Notes under the pieces: generated by a model
What the model was told of the DNA's origin: nothing
What the model saw: only the letters and a program-made list of their open reading frames with translations
The model's database searches: none
Made by a program: the position numbers and the translations under genes
Assembly: GCA_017468935.1 (NCBI GenBank)
Contig: JAFUHJ010000047.1
Coordinates: 1 to 64,000 of the forward strand
Reading direction: 5' to 3'
Source: Candidatus Methanomethylophilaceae archaeon
Lineage (GTDB): Archaea > Thermoplasmatota > Thermoplasmata > Methanomassiliicoccales > Methanomethylophilaceae
Length of the DNA: 64,000 nt
Shown: positions 19,301 to 27,751 of the stretch, piece by piece
Layout: the number at the start of each line of letters is the position of its first letter
How positions within the stretch are numbered: the first letter of the stretch is position 1

Positions 19301-21836
19301 GGCAGTAGCGAGCGGTACGGTCACGTTCTACGAGGGCATCAACACCGGTCTCATGGTATCGCCCAAGACATACACGATCACCGCCACTGTCACCGACTTC
19401 TACGGACAGAACGTCAGCGGCGCTACCGTCGTAGCCATCAACGACAGCTCATACCTGGCATACTCGGCAATTGTCGAGGATGGAACCGCAGTCATCACAG
19501 TGCCTTCCGGAAAGTACACAGTCAGGATGGCGGACGGATACGTTACCAACAATTCAACATCCCTCAACGTGACCAGCAACAGGTCTGTTAGCATCACGGC
19601 ATACGAAGAGATCGAGATCGAACTCGTCAACCAGCCCTCGGTCATGACCGTATACGGCGGAAACTTCAGTGCGCTCGTATATGAAGGCAGCAACGCATAC
19701 GTGCCCAGCACCCAGGGAGCGACCACATTCGCCTACACCTTCTACGGTGTGACAGCAACAGAGGTCTTCTGGGGTCAGTACACAGATGACAACTTCGTGA
19801 CGATCAATTCGTCCGCCGCATACAAGGTATCCGGAAGCATCGGATCCGCAGGAGTCGTCAACTTCATCAACGGAAGCATGGTCTTCTCTGCAAAGGCAGA
19901 CTCGGACGGAAAGTTCTCGATCATGCTCCCCAACCTCGGATTCACCGTCTGGGCATACACGGACAGCGACAATGTGTACCTCTCCAGTTTGAATGTCAGC
20001 AAGGACACCGACATGGGAGACCTGACGATGGAATCCGGAAGGAAGGTCAACGCAACATACGAGTACAAGAGCGGAACCAGCAAGTCCAAGGTCGGACTGC
20101 CCTACTCGCCTCTCGAGCTCAAGTTCACAGTCGGATCAGCCAACTGGACCATCCCTGCGGTCACTGACAGCAGCGGAAAGGCGACCTTCGTCATCCCCCA
20201 GAACGCGACCGGAGCAGTGCTCACCGCGAACGGCGGAAGCATCGACAACGGATCGTTCAAATCCGATGACCTGAAGTATACCATCGAGGACGGAACGGGA
20301 ACCGTTACCGCCACCATCACGATGGAGAAGGACAACCTCGTGAAGAACACGGTCTACGCCGATTACGAGATGACCCTCACCCCCTACGGAGAGTCGGATG
20401 AGATCAAGTACACCGGACCCATGGAACTCGCGCCTGGACAGTACGGAGCGAAGATCAATGCCAACACCGGCCATTACTTCGATGGTACTATCTACGTCTA
20501 CCCCGGACAGAGTGTGTTCTCGGGACTCAACGTGATCGATGTCTACGGTGTGGAGATAACCAAGTTCGCACTTGACGAGCTCGAGATCACCGGTGAGAAA
20601 TCTCACAACAACTACAATGATGACAACATCTACTACTTCGAGTACGACTGCGAGTACTTCCTGAGCACTCACAACCCGAGTACCGGATACATGAAGAACG
20701 GATACCTCTACGTAGAGTCCGGAGATACGCCTGTATCCACGATCGACATGTCCACCGATGGAAGGACCGTCGAGATCAAGGGATTCGTCGGCGCCATCGC
20801 TGACGGAGAGGTCACCATCACATACGGTGACGTCAAGATCGTAGAGGAAGTCAAGAGCGGATCCTTCTCGGTCCAGATCCCTGTCAACACAACTGATGTG
20901 ACATTCGAGGCAAAGGTCACCAAGACCATCAACTCACAGAAGTTCGGATTCTCAGGAACCGCATTCATTGGTGATACCAGCAGCACGATCGTCAACATCC
21001 CCATGGTTTCCGACGATTCCGCGGTGGACTACGAGACGGACGATATGGATGCACGCATCGATTCCGCCTACTTCCATGATGGGTCCGGAACGGTCACAGT
21101 GACTATCTTCAACAATACCGACACCGTCAAGGGATACGCCATCACAGCAGGAACCGCATGGGTGCTCGAGCATGTGATACAGGTCGAGATCCTGCCCAAC
21201 TCCTCTGAGACCGTCGAGGTCGAAGGTGTCTACGAACCCAACGGAACCGGAATCGGATCCACTGGAATGTCCGTCATAGTATCGGACTTCAATGGAACCA
21301 CCAGCAAGACGCTTAGGATCGTCGACGGAATAGATATGGGAGAATCCAAGATCACAATGAAGACCGCGACCAACAGCGACAACAAGGACAAGTTGTCCGG
21401 AGCGGAGTACCTCTACGCTCTGACCTTCTCCAACGCAGGTCAGGCAGGTCATGTCGAGATCGACGCTACCGTACCTACAGGATACAGCGCACTGCTCATG
21501 AGCGAGGACGGAGAGTTCATCAAGGCTCTCGGAGAATCGTTCGTAGTGCCCGCACAGTCCTATACCATAGTGTATGTGAAGATCATGAAGCTCGACGGAG
21601 ACATGGATCAGGCACCCTCGATAACGGTCACCACCGACGTCGCAGGATCCGCTACCCTCAACCCGTCGTCCATCGACATCCAGGTCGACTCCATGACCGT
21701 GTCCGGTGACTCGGCCGTGGATCAGAGGGCCGGAGTCCCCATGGGAGTCTGGTTCATCCTTGGTGTCAGCGTACTCCTGCTCATCCTCATTGTTTGGATG
21801 GGCTCCAAGAGAGGGGGTGTGTTCTCACGCAGATGA
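16374..21836 (+). CDS. Giant STT3/AglB-like membrane protein with long extracellular C-terminal region
   Basis: 1820-residue protein. Residues ~28-475 form an STT3/AglB-type polytopic membrane domain: the first-loop motif GSDAQYHLHVVE carries the metal-binding Asp, NYPVGGLNINPPLYDF follows, and ~12 hydrophobic segments are visible. KIGYYIVDGSMVP (~660) matches the RYFAVDSRLFP-type segment of archaeal AglB. The acceptor-binding WWDYG motif is not found; its expected place reads LTWINSSTD (~524-532). Residues ~825-1780 are extracellular, with carboxypeptidase-regulatory/Ig-like repeats (NEFGEPVQGITVQV, DFYGQNVSGATVVA), then a last transmembrane helix and basic tail. Typical AglB is 600-1000 residues. 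It overlaps the next gene (ATGA). N-glycosylation is the family role, but activity here is uncertain. Confidence 0.8.
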   Translation: MRKFGKESTAPDEGVGRSGGVGWLQNHGALAVCLVAILALLLRTVFAYGVSANGDYALSGGSDAQYHLHVVESILSGSFIIGNDVAINYPVGGLNINPPLYDFIAAGIGSFGGASFALAVLAPIFGALTVFPVYLIGKELKDVKTGVLAALIYALMALPISSSVFSNGTEFAFTAFLFAFFILAMIKLSRKLSDDMPALKEAVIAGIILGLIALSWNGFRSILVLLIIVMVIQLLIDRFNSKDFSAALYSYSIVMVIGVALAAVYYIPAGLWDAVFSGPVLIALTAVIFGFIFKAVQNKPWIFTVPALIVAYAIVAVVLFIIDGDLGKALLFGNSAFVNPIMESLANLTVSISAMSSYYGWVLMWMPFVLGLYEFYVYARKDRSNTQLFLTMFMLIPWFFAWTSYGAAAVAGPIFAVSSAIAIIFVLAKADLRSYWSSMRAAGFPGLFKKMIKPLPFVSVLVAAFMIILPGCIYAVDAGISSNETYGYFAYGNTTYTVQTGDAYPMEMVYKDLTKTADSDLGVLTWINSSTDLAALGFKAVNDSRGTGASAAAQIYLAEGSTGATAAQAIRVMMANPDMSFSTAFPGHTDVYNKIAGYIADPKTAVNDVLVDTSVYGEIDSDVTCENAVYFVSIKAMTDNMSTVEIMKAYESICSIADEKIGYYIVDGSMVPLVYGDGDSLATMAYFGGYSTDTNGAASQFFSYITYYSNYYPAMGSDALYDTFMWKALIGPSPADMGYSSSFSYLYDLTTSNGDVKTMPGYGLAGYEISSWYVRYNADATATTSDDGWEYMKYSDAVAAQSRDGGIINYLSSIITYRYVGLESSTVTSKVVNEFGEPVQGITVQVTNFNTTYDSTTVYSEAKTDKDGVFSIQVPQGDYMFVLKNGSVKLNDHGMPIIDIDNPIVISSAQFAEQIMVGDVPDYADYKYTLTSGDVKYFIEATDGYLSSETATDIDNKPAHIIPGTYTYQLIDATATAVASGTVTFYEGINTGLMVSPKTYTITATVTDFYGQNVSGATVVAINDSSYLAYSAIVEDGTAVITVPSGKYTVRMADGYVTNNSTSLNVTSNRSVSITAYEEIEIELVNQPSVMTVYGGNFSALVYEGSNAYVPSTQGATTFAYTFYGVTATEVFWGQYTDDNFVTINSSAAYKVSGSIGSAGVVNFINGSMVFSAKADSDGKFSIMLPNLGFTVWAYTDSDNVYLSSLNVSKDTDMGDLTMESGRKVNATYEYKSGTSKSKVGLPYSPLELKFTVGSANWTIPAVTDSSGKATFVIPQNATGAVLTANGGSIDNGSFKSDDLKYTIEDGTGTVTATITMEKDNLVKNTVYADYEMTLTPYGESDEIKYTGPMELAPGQYGAKINANTGHYFDGTIYVYPGQSVFSGLNVIDVYGVEITKFALDELEITGEKSHNNYNDDNIYYFEYDCEYFLSTHNPSTGYMKNGYLYVESGDTPVSTIDMSTDGRTVEIKGFVGAIADGEVTITYGDVKIVEEVKSGSFSVQIPVNTTDVTFEAKVTKTINSQKFGFSGTAFIGDTSSTIVNIPMVSDDSAVDYETDDMDARIDSAYFHDGSGTVTVTIFNNTDTVKGYAITAGTAWVLEHVIQVEILPNSSETVEVEGVYEPNGTGIGSTGMSVIVSDFNGTTSKTLRIVDGIDMGESKITMKTATNSDNKDKLSGAEYLYALTFSNAGQAGHVEIDATVPTGYSALLMSEDGEFIKALGESFVVPAQSYTIVYVKIMKLDGDMDQAPSITVTTDVAGSATLNPSSIDIQVDSMTVSGDSAVDQRAGVPMGVWFILGVSVLLLILIVWMGSKRGGVFSRR

Positions 21837-22597
21837 ATAAAGCAGCATTCGGAATCATGGCCCTGCTGGCCCTGGCAGCAATCTGCCTCGTGCCCGCGGG
21901 ACTGGACGCAGCAGGAGAGATCACCCACGACGGAACCAACGTCTACAAGGTCTCTACAACTGAAGACTTCAGCATAATGTACACCTACGAGACCGGCGAG
22001 ACCGGAGAGATCACATACTCTGCCAAGGTCGTCGACAAGTCCGGCAACACACAGTCCAACGCGGTTTCCCCCTCAACGGGATCCCTCGAAAGCGGTTTCG
22101 GAAAGACCGTTACCGTTAGTGTGCCCAGCAAGACCGGACAGTACAGCCTTGTTGTCGAGTACATGCTCGATGACGAGAAGGTGAGCGAGAGCGAGTACGT
22201 CTTCAAGGCAGTCAATCCCATCGTGCTGACCGTCAACCTCAAAGCAGAGGATGCGTCACTGAACCTCGAGGAGTTCGGAGTCTACTTCTATGTGGACGGC
22301 AACAGGCTCGACGACAGTTACAAGACGATCACACTCTCCGCCGACGGAACCGGATCGGTCTCCTACGACTGGATCGCGGACCCCGAGGGCAGTACCCACA
22401 CATTCTATGTGCAGGCTATCGGAGGATCGTCGATGATCAAGGGATTGGACGAGGTCCATACGTTCTACACGTCGGACAACGACTATACCATGGTCATCGC
22501 CCTTGCGTTCATCATCCTGATCGCTCTCATCATCTGGGCGGTCGTGATCTACCGCAGGCCTATCAAGAACTACGGTAAGCCCAAGGCAAGGCGCTGA
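21833..22597 (+). CDS. Secreted/membrane-anchored protein partner of the STT3-like protein
   Basis: 254 residues: N-terminal signal sequence (MNKAAFGIMALLALAAICLVPAG), an extracytoplasmic beta-rich region (~25-215) and a C-terminal transmembrane helix (MVIALAFIILIALIIWAVVIY) with a Lys/Arg tail. I recognise no enzyme family. The start overlaps the STT3-like stop (ATGA), so it is co-translated and shares the same topology (outside domain, helix, basic tail). It is probably a partner or accessory protein of that complex. A strong hairpin terminator follows. Confidence 0.75.
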   Translation: MNKAAFGIMALLALAAICLVPAGLDAAGEITHDGTNVYKVSTTEDFSIMYTYETGETGEITYSAKVVDKSGNTQSNAVSPSTGSLESGFGKTVTVSVPSKTGQYSLVVEYMLDDEKVSESEYVFKAVNPIVLTVNLKAEDASLNLEEFGVYFYVDGNRLDDSYKTITLSADGTGSVSYDWIADPEGSTHTFYVQAIGGSSMIKGLDEVHTFYTSDNDYTMVIALAFIILIALIIWAVVIYRRPIKNYGKPKARR

Positions 22598-22612
22598 AAA
22601 CCTTAACAATCA

Positions 22613-22657
22613 AGGGAGGGAGACCTCCCTCCTGCGGATCTATTCCGCAGGCTTTTA
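22613..22657 (+). terminator. Double-hairpin terminator
   Basis: Two stem-loops in series, GGGAGG-gaga-CCTCCC (22614-22629) and CTGCGGA-tctat-TCCGCAG (22632-22650), are followed by GCTTTTAATC. They close the STT3-like operon. Confidence 0.7.
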
Positions 22658-22732
22658 ATCATCTTTTGTACAGTTTTCCATACAATATCCGAGAATCACG
22701 GTATTGTAATCAAATATTATCAGGATTAATCC

Positions 22733-22766
22733 AATTATACTAAGCGGTATTAACCGCTGAGGAGGA
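22733..22766 (+). promoter_or_regulatory. Promoter, inverted repeat and strong RBS of the InlB-repeat protein gene
   Basis: A TATA-like ATTATACT (~22733-22740) is followed by the perfect inverted repeat AGCGGT-atta-ACCGCT (22743-22758), then GAGGAGG (22759-22765) and ATG at 22773. The repeat sits between TATA and start, where a repressor would act. Its binding protein is unknown. Confidence 0.45.
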
Positions 22767-22772
22767 ATTACA

Positions 22773-23435
22773 ATGGATAACAAGGTAATAGCAATCGGTG
22801 CTGTTGTCGTTGTAGCCATCCTAGCAGTCGCGGCCTTTGCCGTAATAGGCAACGGAGGATCCGACGACAGCAACTACGTCGTATATGACGGAAACGGAGG
22901 CAAGACCTCAGATGGGGAGACAACGATAAAGTCAACCGAGACTGTCGCTGCGTCATTGAATCTGTTCACGCGTGCAGGATATGAATGCACGGGATGGAAC
23001 ACCAAGGCCGATGGTACCGGGACATCCTATGGCCCCAATGCCAATGTGATGCATGGTGTCAAGCTGTATGCTCAGTGGAAACCGGTCGTTGTCGGGGGAG
23101 AGCTCGAAGTTCAGACCAAAAATCTGTACTCTAACAAATCCAACTTCACACTTGAGCCTTCAGGACAAACGATCGACAACTTTGGACAGTACACTCTGAG
23201 CGAAGGTTCGAAGATATGCATAACTCCTACTTCGACCGCAGTTATCGGTGTCACAGGAACAACCATCACTATAACATTCGCCGATGGTACGGTATATACC
23301 ATCGTTCCCAGTATGGGCAATGAAGGAACGATCAAGAATGTTTACACGGATGGAACAAGTGCATACATCGAATTCGAGTATTCGAAGAGTGTCAATCCGA
23401 CATTCAGCTATATCGTTAGCGAAACGAAGCCATGA
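22773..23435 (+). CDS. Membrane-anchored surface protein with one InlB B-repeat
   Basis: 220 residues. The N-terminal helix (~4-26) acts as an uncleaved signal or anchor, and a short Gly/Ser/Asp linker follows. Residues ~34-95 are a Listeria-Bacteroides (InlB B-type, Flg_new) repeat: VVYDGNGGKTSDG, a GYECTGWNTKADGTGTSY core and the closing VKLYAQWKP. The remaining ~120 residues are Thr/Val-rich and beta-like, with no family I recognise. Such modules are abundant in adhesin-like proteins of gut archaea and bacteria. It stands alone, with its own promoter and a convergent truA. Confidence 0.75.
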   Translation: MDNKVIAIGAVVVVAILAVAAFAVIGNGGSDDSNYVVYDGNGGKTSDGETTIKSTETVAASLNLFTRAGYECTGWNTKADGTGTSYGPNANVMHGVKLYAQWKPVVVGGELEVQTKNLYSNKSNFTLEPSGQTIDNFGQYTLSEGSKICITPTSTAVIGVTGTTITITFADGTVYTIVPSMGNEGTIKNVYTDGTSAYIEFEYSKSVNPTFSYIVSETKP

Positions 23436-23467
23436 TGAAACAAGGGGCCTATGGCCTCTCTCTTTCT

Positions 23468-24250
23468 TTACAACAGTGAGTTGTAGAATGATCCGCGGAG
23501 ACCGCGTCTGAACGAATCCTCTTTCTTTCTTTCTTCGAACTGCGACGGGTCCGCCCGTTCGAATGTCAGCCAATCGTAGTTCACGTCAAGCAGAGTCAAT
23601 GCATCTGGCCTAGCTACGCCGAAGTTAATCTCTTGGAGATCATCCAATGCTCTGTGTACGTCTTCGATCTCGTGTATGCCTTTAGCGACGGATTCTATCG
23701 CCGCTACCATCCTGCGGATCATGTTCCAAAGGAAGAAACGTGCCTCGAACTCGAAGATCATCATGTCTCCTCTGACATCGATGTCGATCCTTTCCACGTT
23801 CGCGATCGTAGGTTTGTTATCGGGTTTGCAGAACCTTGCGAAATCATGCTCGCCGATGAACACGTCGGCGCATTCCAATGCACGATCGATATCCAATCCC
23901 TCCGCAGGCAGGATGTACCTGTAGATGCGACTTGTAGCGTATCTCACGTTGAAATCATCAGGCACTTCGCAGATGGATCTGAAGAATATGTCCCCGCCCA
24001 CTGCGTTCAGTGCTCTGAGGAGGGTGGTGTTGTGTGTGAAGACTGAGTTGAAGCTTATTGCGTTCCCTAATGCGTTCACTCCCTTGTCGGTACGGCTGGA
24101 GAACTTGAGATCAAGTTCTTCCGGTGTTATCTTGGACACCAGCACGAGCTTGTCGAGCACCTCTGACTCCACGGTCCTTCCGACAGGCTGTATCTGGGAT
24201 CCGTTGAACCCCTCGCCGATATAGGCGATCTTCACTGCAACTCTTCTCAT
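23468..24250 (-). CDS. truA: tRNA pseudouridine synthase A
   Basis: 260-residue TruA/Pus3-type enzyme that isomerises uridines 38-40 of the tRNA anticodon stem. The catalytic Asp lies in SSRTDKGVNAL (~residues 52-62), and FLWNMIRRMV is the conserved C-terminal motif. The start MRRVAVKIAYIGEGF is chosen because its ATG overlaps the purD stop (ATGA); an in-frame extension farther upstream lies inside purD and is unlikely. It ends in TAA, one of only five intact genes here that do. Confidence 0.93.
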   Translation of the reverse strand: MRRVAVKIAYIGEGFNGSQIQPVGRTVESEVLDKLVLVSKITPEELDLKFSSRTDKGVNALGNAISFNSVFTHNTTLLRALNAVGGDIFFRSICEVPDDFNVRYATSRIYRYILPAEGLDIDRALECADVFIGEHDFARFCKPDNKPTIANVERIDIDVRGDMMIFEFEARFFLWNMIRRMVAAIESVAKGIHEIEDVHRALDDLQEINFGVARPDALTLLDVNYDWLTFERADPSQFEERKKEDSFRRGLRGSFYNSLL

Positions 24251-25569
24251 GCCGAGCGGAGTTCCTTCATGTGGTCGACCCTCTTCTGCACCAAGACCCT
24301 CGTACCGATGTCGTGGCGCATGAAGATGGCGTCGCATTTGATGTATTGAAGGGCCTTCTCGCAATTCTGCTCGGCCTCTTCGATATCCTTTCCTATTCCG
24401 ACGACACCGATGGATCTCGATGTACCGGTGACGAGCTTTCCGTCCTTCTGATCGACGTTCGCGTAGTAGAGGACAGCGCCGGACTTCTTCACGCCTTCCT
24501 CGTCGACGGTTATCTCGTGTCCGGATTCCGACTTCACTCCGTATCCTTTCGGCACGATATACTTACAGACGGTAGCTTTGTCAAAGAACTTCACATCGTC
24601 CGTCAGTGTTCCTGTTGCCATCTGCAGGCAGATGTCCTGGAAACTGGATTCCAATGCGGTGAGCACATTCATGGCTTCAGGGTCTCCGAACCTCGCATTG
24701 AACTCGATGATCTTGGGTCCGTTCACGGTGAGCATGAACTGTCCGTAGATGGGTCCGCGGTAGGGGCATCCTTCCTTCGCCATGGCATCGATCACGGATT
24801 GTATGATATCTATCGCCGCTTTCCTCTCAGAAGCCGTTATGAAGGGCAGGAGATGGTCGCTATCGCTGTAGGAACCCATTCCTCCGGTGTTCGGCCCTAC
24901 ATCGCCCTCGTAGGCCCTCTTATGGTCCTGCACGAGTGGCATGGGGACGATCTTCCTCCCGTCGACGAATGCCATCTGAGTGAATTCCTCTCCGACCGCC
25001 TTCTCTTCGAGGATGACGCCGGCACCGCCGATGTTCGCGTCGAAGATCTCGTTGATGTAGTCCATGGTGTCCTGGAAGCTGTGGAGGTGCTCTCCCTGGA
25101 CCTTGACTCCCTTTCCGCCTGTGAGTCCGACTGGTTTCACTACTATCTCGTGGTCGATGGTCTTGAGGTAAGCTTCTGCATCTTTGGCGTTGTCGAAGTG
25201 AGCGAATCCCAGGTTGCCTTTGATCCCGTACTTGTCCACGAGCTCCCTCATGAAGGTCTTAGAGGTCTCGATTCTCGCTGCGGCCTTGGTAGGTGCGGCG
25301 CATTTGACCCCGATCTTCTCGAGTTCGTCGACTATACCTACTTCCAACGGAGCCTCGGGTCCGATGTATGCAATCTCCACCCCGTTCTCCTTCGCGAAGG
25401 CGCATACCTTCTCCAGATCCTTCTCGCTGCATAGCAGGTGCTTCTTTGATCTGGCTATGATGCCGGGGTTGGCATTCTTCATGACGGAGTAGATCTCCGC
25501 TCCGGATCTGTACAACGCTTCCACTGCGGCATGTTCCCTTCCGCCTCCGCCAACTGCCAATACCTTCAT
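24247..25569 (-). CDS. purD: Phosphoribosylamine-glycine ligase (GAR synthetase)
   Basis: 440-residue ATP-grasp enzyme joining phosphoribosylamine and glycine in step 2 of purine synthesis. MKVLAVGGGGREHA is the PurD N-terminus. GLTGGKGVKV (~147-156) is the ATP-grasp loop, and NTGGMGSYSDSD plus EFNARFGDPEAMNVL are family signatures. ATG 25569 has GAGGG at good spacing; ATG 25581, overlapping the hypB stop, would add four residues. It is flanked by hypB and truA in a three-gene operon. Confidence 0.95.
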   Translation of the reverse strand: MKVLAVGGGGREHAAVEALYRSGAEIYSVMKNANPGIIARSKKHLLCSEKDLEKVCAFAKENGVEIAYIGPEAPLEVGIVDELEKIGVKCAAPTKAAARIETSKTFMRELVDKYGIKGNLGFAHFDNAKDAEAYLKTIDHEIVVKPVGLTGGKGVKVQGEHLHSFQDTMDYINEIFDANIGGAGVILEEKAVGEEFTQMAFVDGRKIVPMPLVQDHKRAYEGDVGPNTGGMGSYSDSDHLLPFITASERKAAIDIIQSVIDAMAKEGCPYRGPIYGQFMLTVNGPKIIEFNARFGDPEAMNVLTALESSFQDICLQMATGTLTDDVKFFDKATVCKYIVPKGYGVKSESGHEITVDEEGVKKSGAVLYYANVDQKDGKLVTGTSRSIGVVGIGKDIEEAEQNCEKALQYIKCDAIFMRHDIGTRVLVQKRVDHMKELRSA

Positions 25570-25577
25570 GTTATCCC

Positions 25578-26228
25578 TCATAGATTCAATGCGGCCAGGA
25601 TCTCGTCCAGGCCCTCGTCCATCCTGACGCTGCACTTGTAGATGTTCTTCAGTCCGCCCGTGAGCTTGTTGTAGTCCTGTGCGATGACCTCGGGGTCCAC
25701 TCCGACAGCATCGCAGATGTCCATCTTGTTCAGGATGGCGATATCCGAGTGGAGGAAGATGTCGTGATGCTTCCTGACCATGTCGTCGCCTTCTGTCGTG
25801 GAGATGACCACGACCCTGTAGTCCGTTCCCAGCGGGAAGTCCGCGGGACATACCAGGTTCCCGACGTTCTCTATGAAGATGACATCGAAGTCGTCCAGAT
25901 TGATCTCATCAAGGGAGTGCTTGACGAGGTGGGCGTCCAGATGGCATTCCTTCTTCGTGTTGCAGTTGAACGCTTTAAGGCCGGATTGCTCGAACCTGTT
26001 GTAATCGTCCACGCCGGTGACATCGCCCGCTATTGCGCATACACGGATGCCCTTCGCTCTGAGCTTCTCGGCTAGCTTGATGATGAGAGCCGTTTTACCA
26101 GCACCGATTGATCCCATGAAATCGATGGATCTGATGTTGTGCTCCTTGAGCATGCGGTAATTCTCGTGAGCTAGTTTGGCGTTCTCCTTCAGGACGTCTA
26201 TCTCCATTCCTGGCTGGACTATGTGCAT
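25578..26228 (-). CDS. hypB: Hydrogenase nickel-incorporation GTPase HypB
   Basis: 216-residue SIMIBI-class GTPase that delivers nickel to [NiFe]-hydrogenase during maturation. P-loop GSIGAGKT (~residues 39-46), the metal-site segment around NTKKECHLDAH, ENVGNLVCPADF and the G4-type NKMD are all present. It lacks the N-terminal Cys/His-rich extension of some bacterial HypBs, as is usual in archaea. It is first in the hypB-purD-truA operon. HypA and hydrogenase genes are not in the window. An AT-rich promoter region lies upstream. Confidence 0.93.
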   Translation of the reverse strand: MHIVQPGMEIDVLKENAKLAHENYRMLKEHNIRSIDFMGSIGAGKTALIIKLAEKLRAKGIRVCAIAGDVTGVDDYNRFEQSGLKAFNCNTKKECHLDAHLVKHSLDEINLDDFDVIFIENVGNLVCPADFPLGTDYRVVVISTTEGDDMVRKHHDIFLHSDIAILNKMDICDAVGVDPEVIAQDYNKLTGGLKNIYKCSVRMDEGLDEILAALNL

Positions 26229-26455
26229 GCCTGTGTGTAACGTGTGCGTGATAATAAGGAATTCGACTTTTTTATTATTATATAAGTTTTGCTAAAAATT
26301 TATATTAGAAAAAAATGAGCCCTATGTTCAAGATCCGACTGTGCCAGATATGTTCATAAATGAGTTCAAGGAAGACCTCTCAATAAGTGTTCGCGGGATG
26401 CCACACGCACGTGCAATAGTTTAAAGACGGACGCCGACATGATGCACCGAACAGC
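26229..26455. promoter_or_regulatory. Divergent intergenic region between hypB and gatD
   Basis: 227 bp without a convincing gene. Bases 26250-26315 are very AT-rich (TTTTTTATTATTATATAAG, AAATTTATATTAG) and offer TATA elements mainly for hypB. AATAGTTTAAAG (~26414-26425) is a TATA candidate ~35 nt before the gatD ATG. No RNA gene or strong hairpin is visible. Confidence 0.5.
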
Positions 26456-27751
26456 ATGTACTCAGATTCGCTTTCAAAGCAGCTGGAGTCTCTCGGCGCG
26501 GTCGAGGGCTCCAAGTTATCCGTCACCAAGGACGGCAGGAACTCCGTCGGCACTCTGATGCCCCACCATGAGTTCAGTGCCCCGGATGTGCTCATCATCA
26601 AGGTCAAGAGCGGATACAACGTCGGCATCAGGATAACCCCCGAGACCAAGATCGAGGTCCTTGAGAAACCAGTGGAGAGGGTCAGGAAGGACACTCCCGT
26701 CGAATTCCAGAAGGGGCTCCCGAAGCTCGTTCTCATCGGAACCGGTGGAACCATCGCATCCTATGTGGATTACAGGACCGGTGCCGTTCACCCTGCCCTA
26801 TCCACTTCTGATATGGTCAATGCGGTTCCCGAGATAAGGGACATCGCCAATGTGGATGCCACGGTACTGTTCTCCATATTCTCGGAGAACATGGATGTGG
26901 ATCACTGGCAACAGCTCGCCGAAGAGGTCAAGAGGCAGATCGACGGAGGTGCGGACGGTATCATAATCCCGCACGGAACGGATATCATGGGTTACACCGC
27001 AGCCGCTCTCTCATTCATGCTCGGAGATGTTCCGAAACCGGTCGTACTCGTCGGAGCACAGAGATCCTCGGACCGTCCCTCTTCAGACGCATCCAGTAAT
27101 CTGATGGCCTGTGCAAGGTTCTGCGTCAAGGGAAAGAAATCAGGCGTCTATGTCATCATGCACGACACTTCCGGCGACGATTCGTTCGCTGTACACATCG
27201 GAACAAGGGTCAGGAAGATGCATACTTCCAGGCGCGATGCGTTCCATTCCATCAACGTGCTGCCCGCCGCACACATAGACAAGGACGGGAAGATTGACAT
27301 GCACATCGAAGGCCATGACGTGACATCCGGTGAGGTCACAGTGAAGAACGCCATGGAGAAATCATGCATCCTTCTCCAGTACTATCCGGGAATGGATCCC
27401 TCGCTGTTCGAGGACATCATAATGAGGTCCAAAGGGGTCGTAATAGCCGGTTCCGGTCTGGGGCACGTCAATTCAAACATGGTTCCCCTCCTGAAGAAGG
27501 CATGCGACAACGGAACGGTCATCGTCATGACCTCCCAGTGCCTCAACGGAAGGACGAACCTGAATGTCTACAACACCGGAAGGGATATGCTGTCGGCCGG
27601 TGTCATAACCGTTTGGGATATGCTTCCCGAGACTGCGTACGTCAAGCTGATGTGGGCATTGGCCAACACGTCGTCCGTGGAGGAAGCGAAGAAGATCATG
27701 ATGACGCCTCTCGCAGGCGAGATGTCCGACAGGAGGACCATCGATGTCTGA
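26456..27751 (+). CDS. gatD: Glu-tRNA(Gln) amidotransferase subunit D
   Basis: 431-residue archaeal amidotransferase subunit that releases ammonia from asparagine or glutamine for GatE. An N-terminal beta-barrel region (~1-80) precedes the L-asparaginase-type core, with catalytic threonine motifs VLIGTGGTIAS (~94-104) and PHGTDIMGYTA (~177-187), and Asp/Lys nearby. GatDE is unique to archaea and makes Gln-tRNA(Gln). The stop overlaps the gatE start by 8 nt. Confidence 0.96.
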   Translation: MYSDSLSKQLESLGAVEGSKLSVTKDGRNSVGTLMPHHEFSAPDVLIIKVKSGYNVGIRITPETKIEVLEKPVERVRKDTPVEFQKGLPKLVLIGTGGTIASYVDYRTGAVHPALSTSDMVNAVPEIRDIANVDATVLFSIFSENMDVDHWQQLAEEVKRQIDGGADGIIIPHGTDIMGYTAAALSFMLGDVPKPVVLVGAQRSSDRPSSDASSNLMACARFCVKGKKSGVYVIMHDTSGDDSFAVHIGTRVRKMHTSRRDAFHSINVLPAAHIDKDGKIDMHIEGHDVTSGEVTVKNAMEKSCILLQYYPGMDPSLFEDIIMRSKGVVIAGSGLGHVNSNMVPLLKKACDNGTVIVMTSQCLNGRTNLNVYNTGRDMLSAGVITVWDMLPETAYVKLMWALANTSSVEEAKKIMMTPLAGEMSDRRTIDV

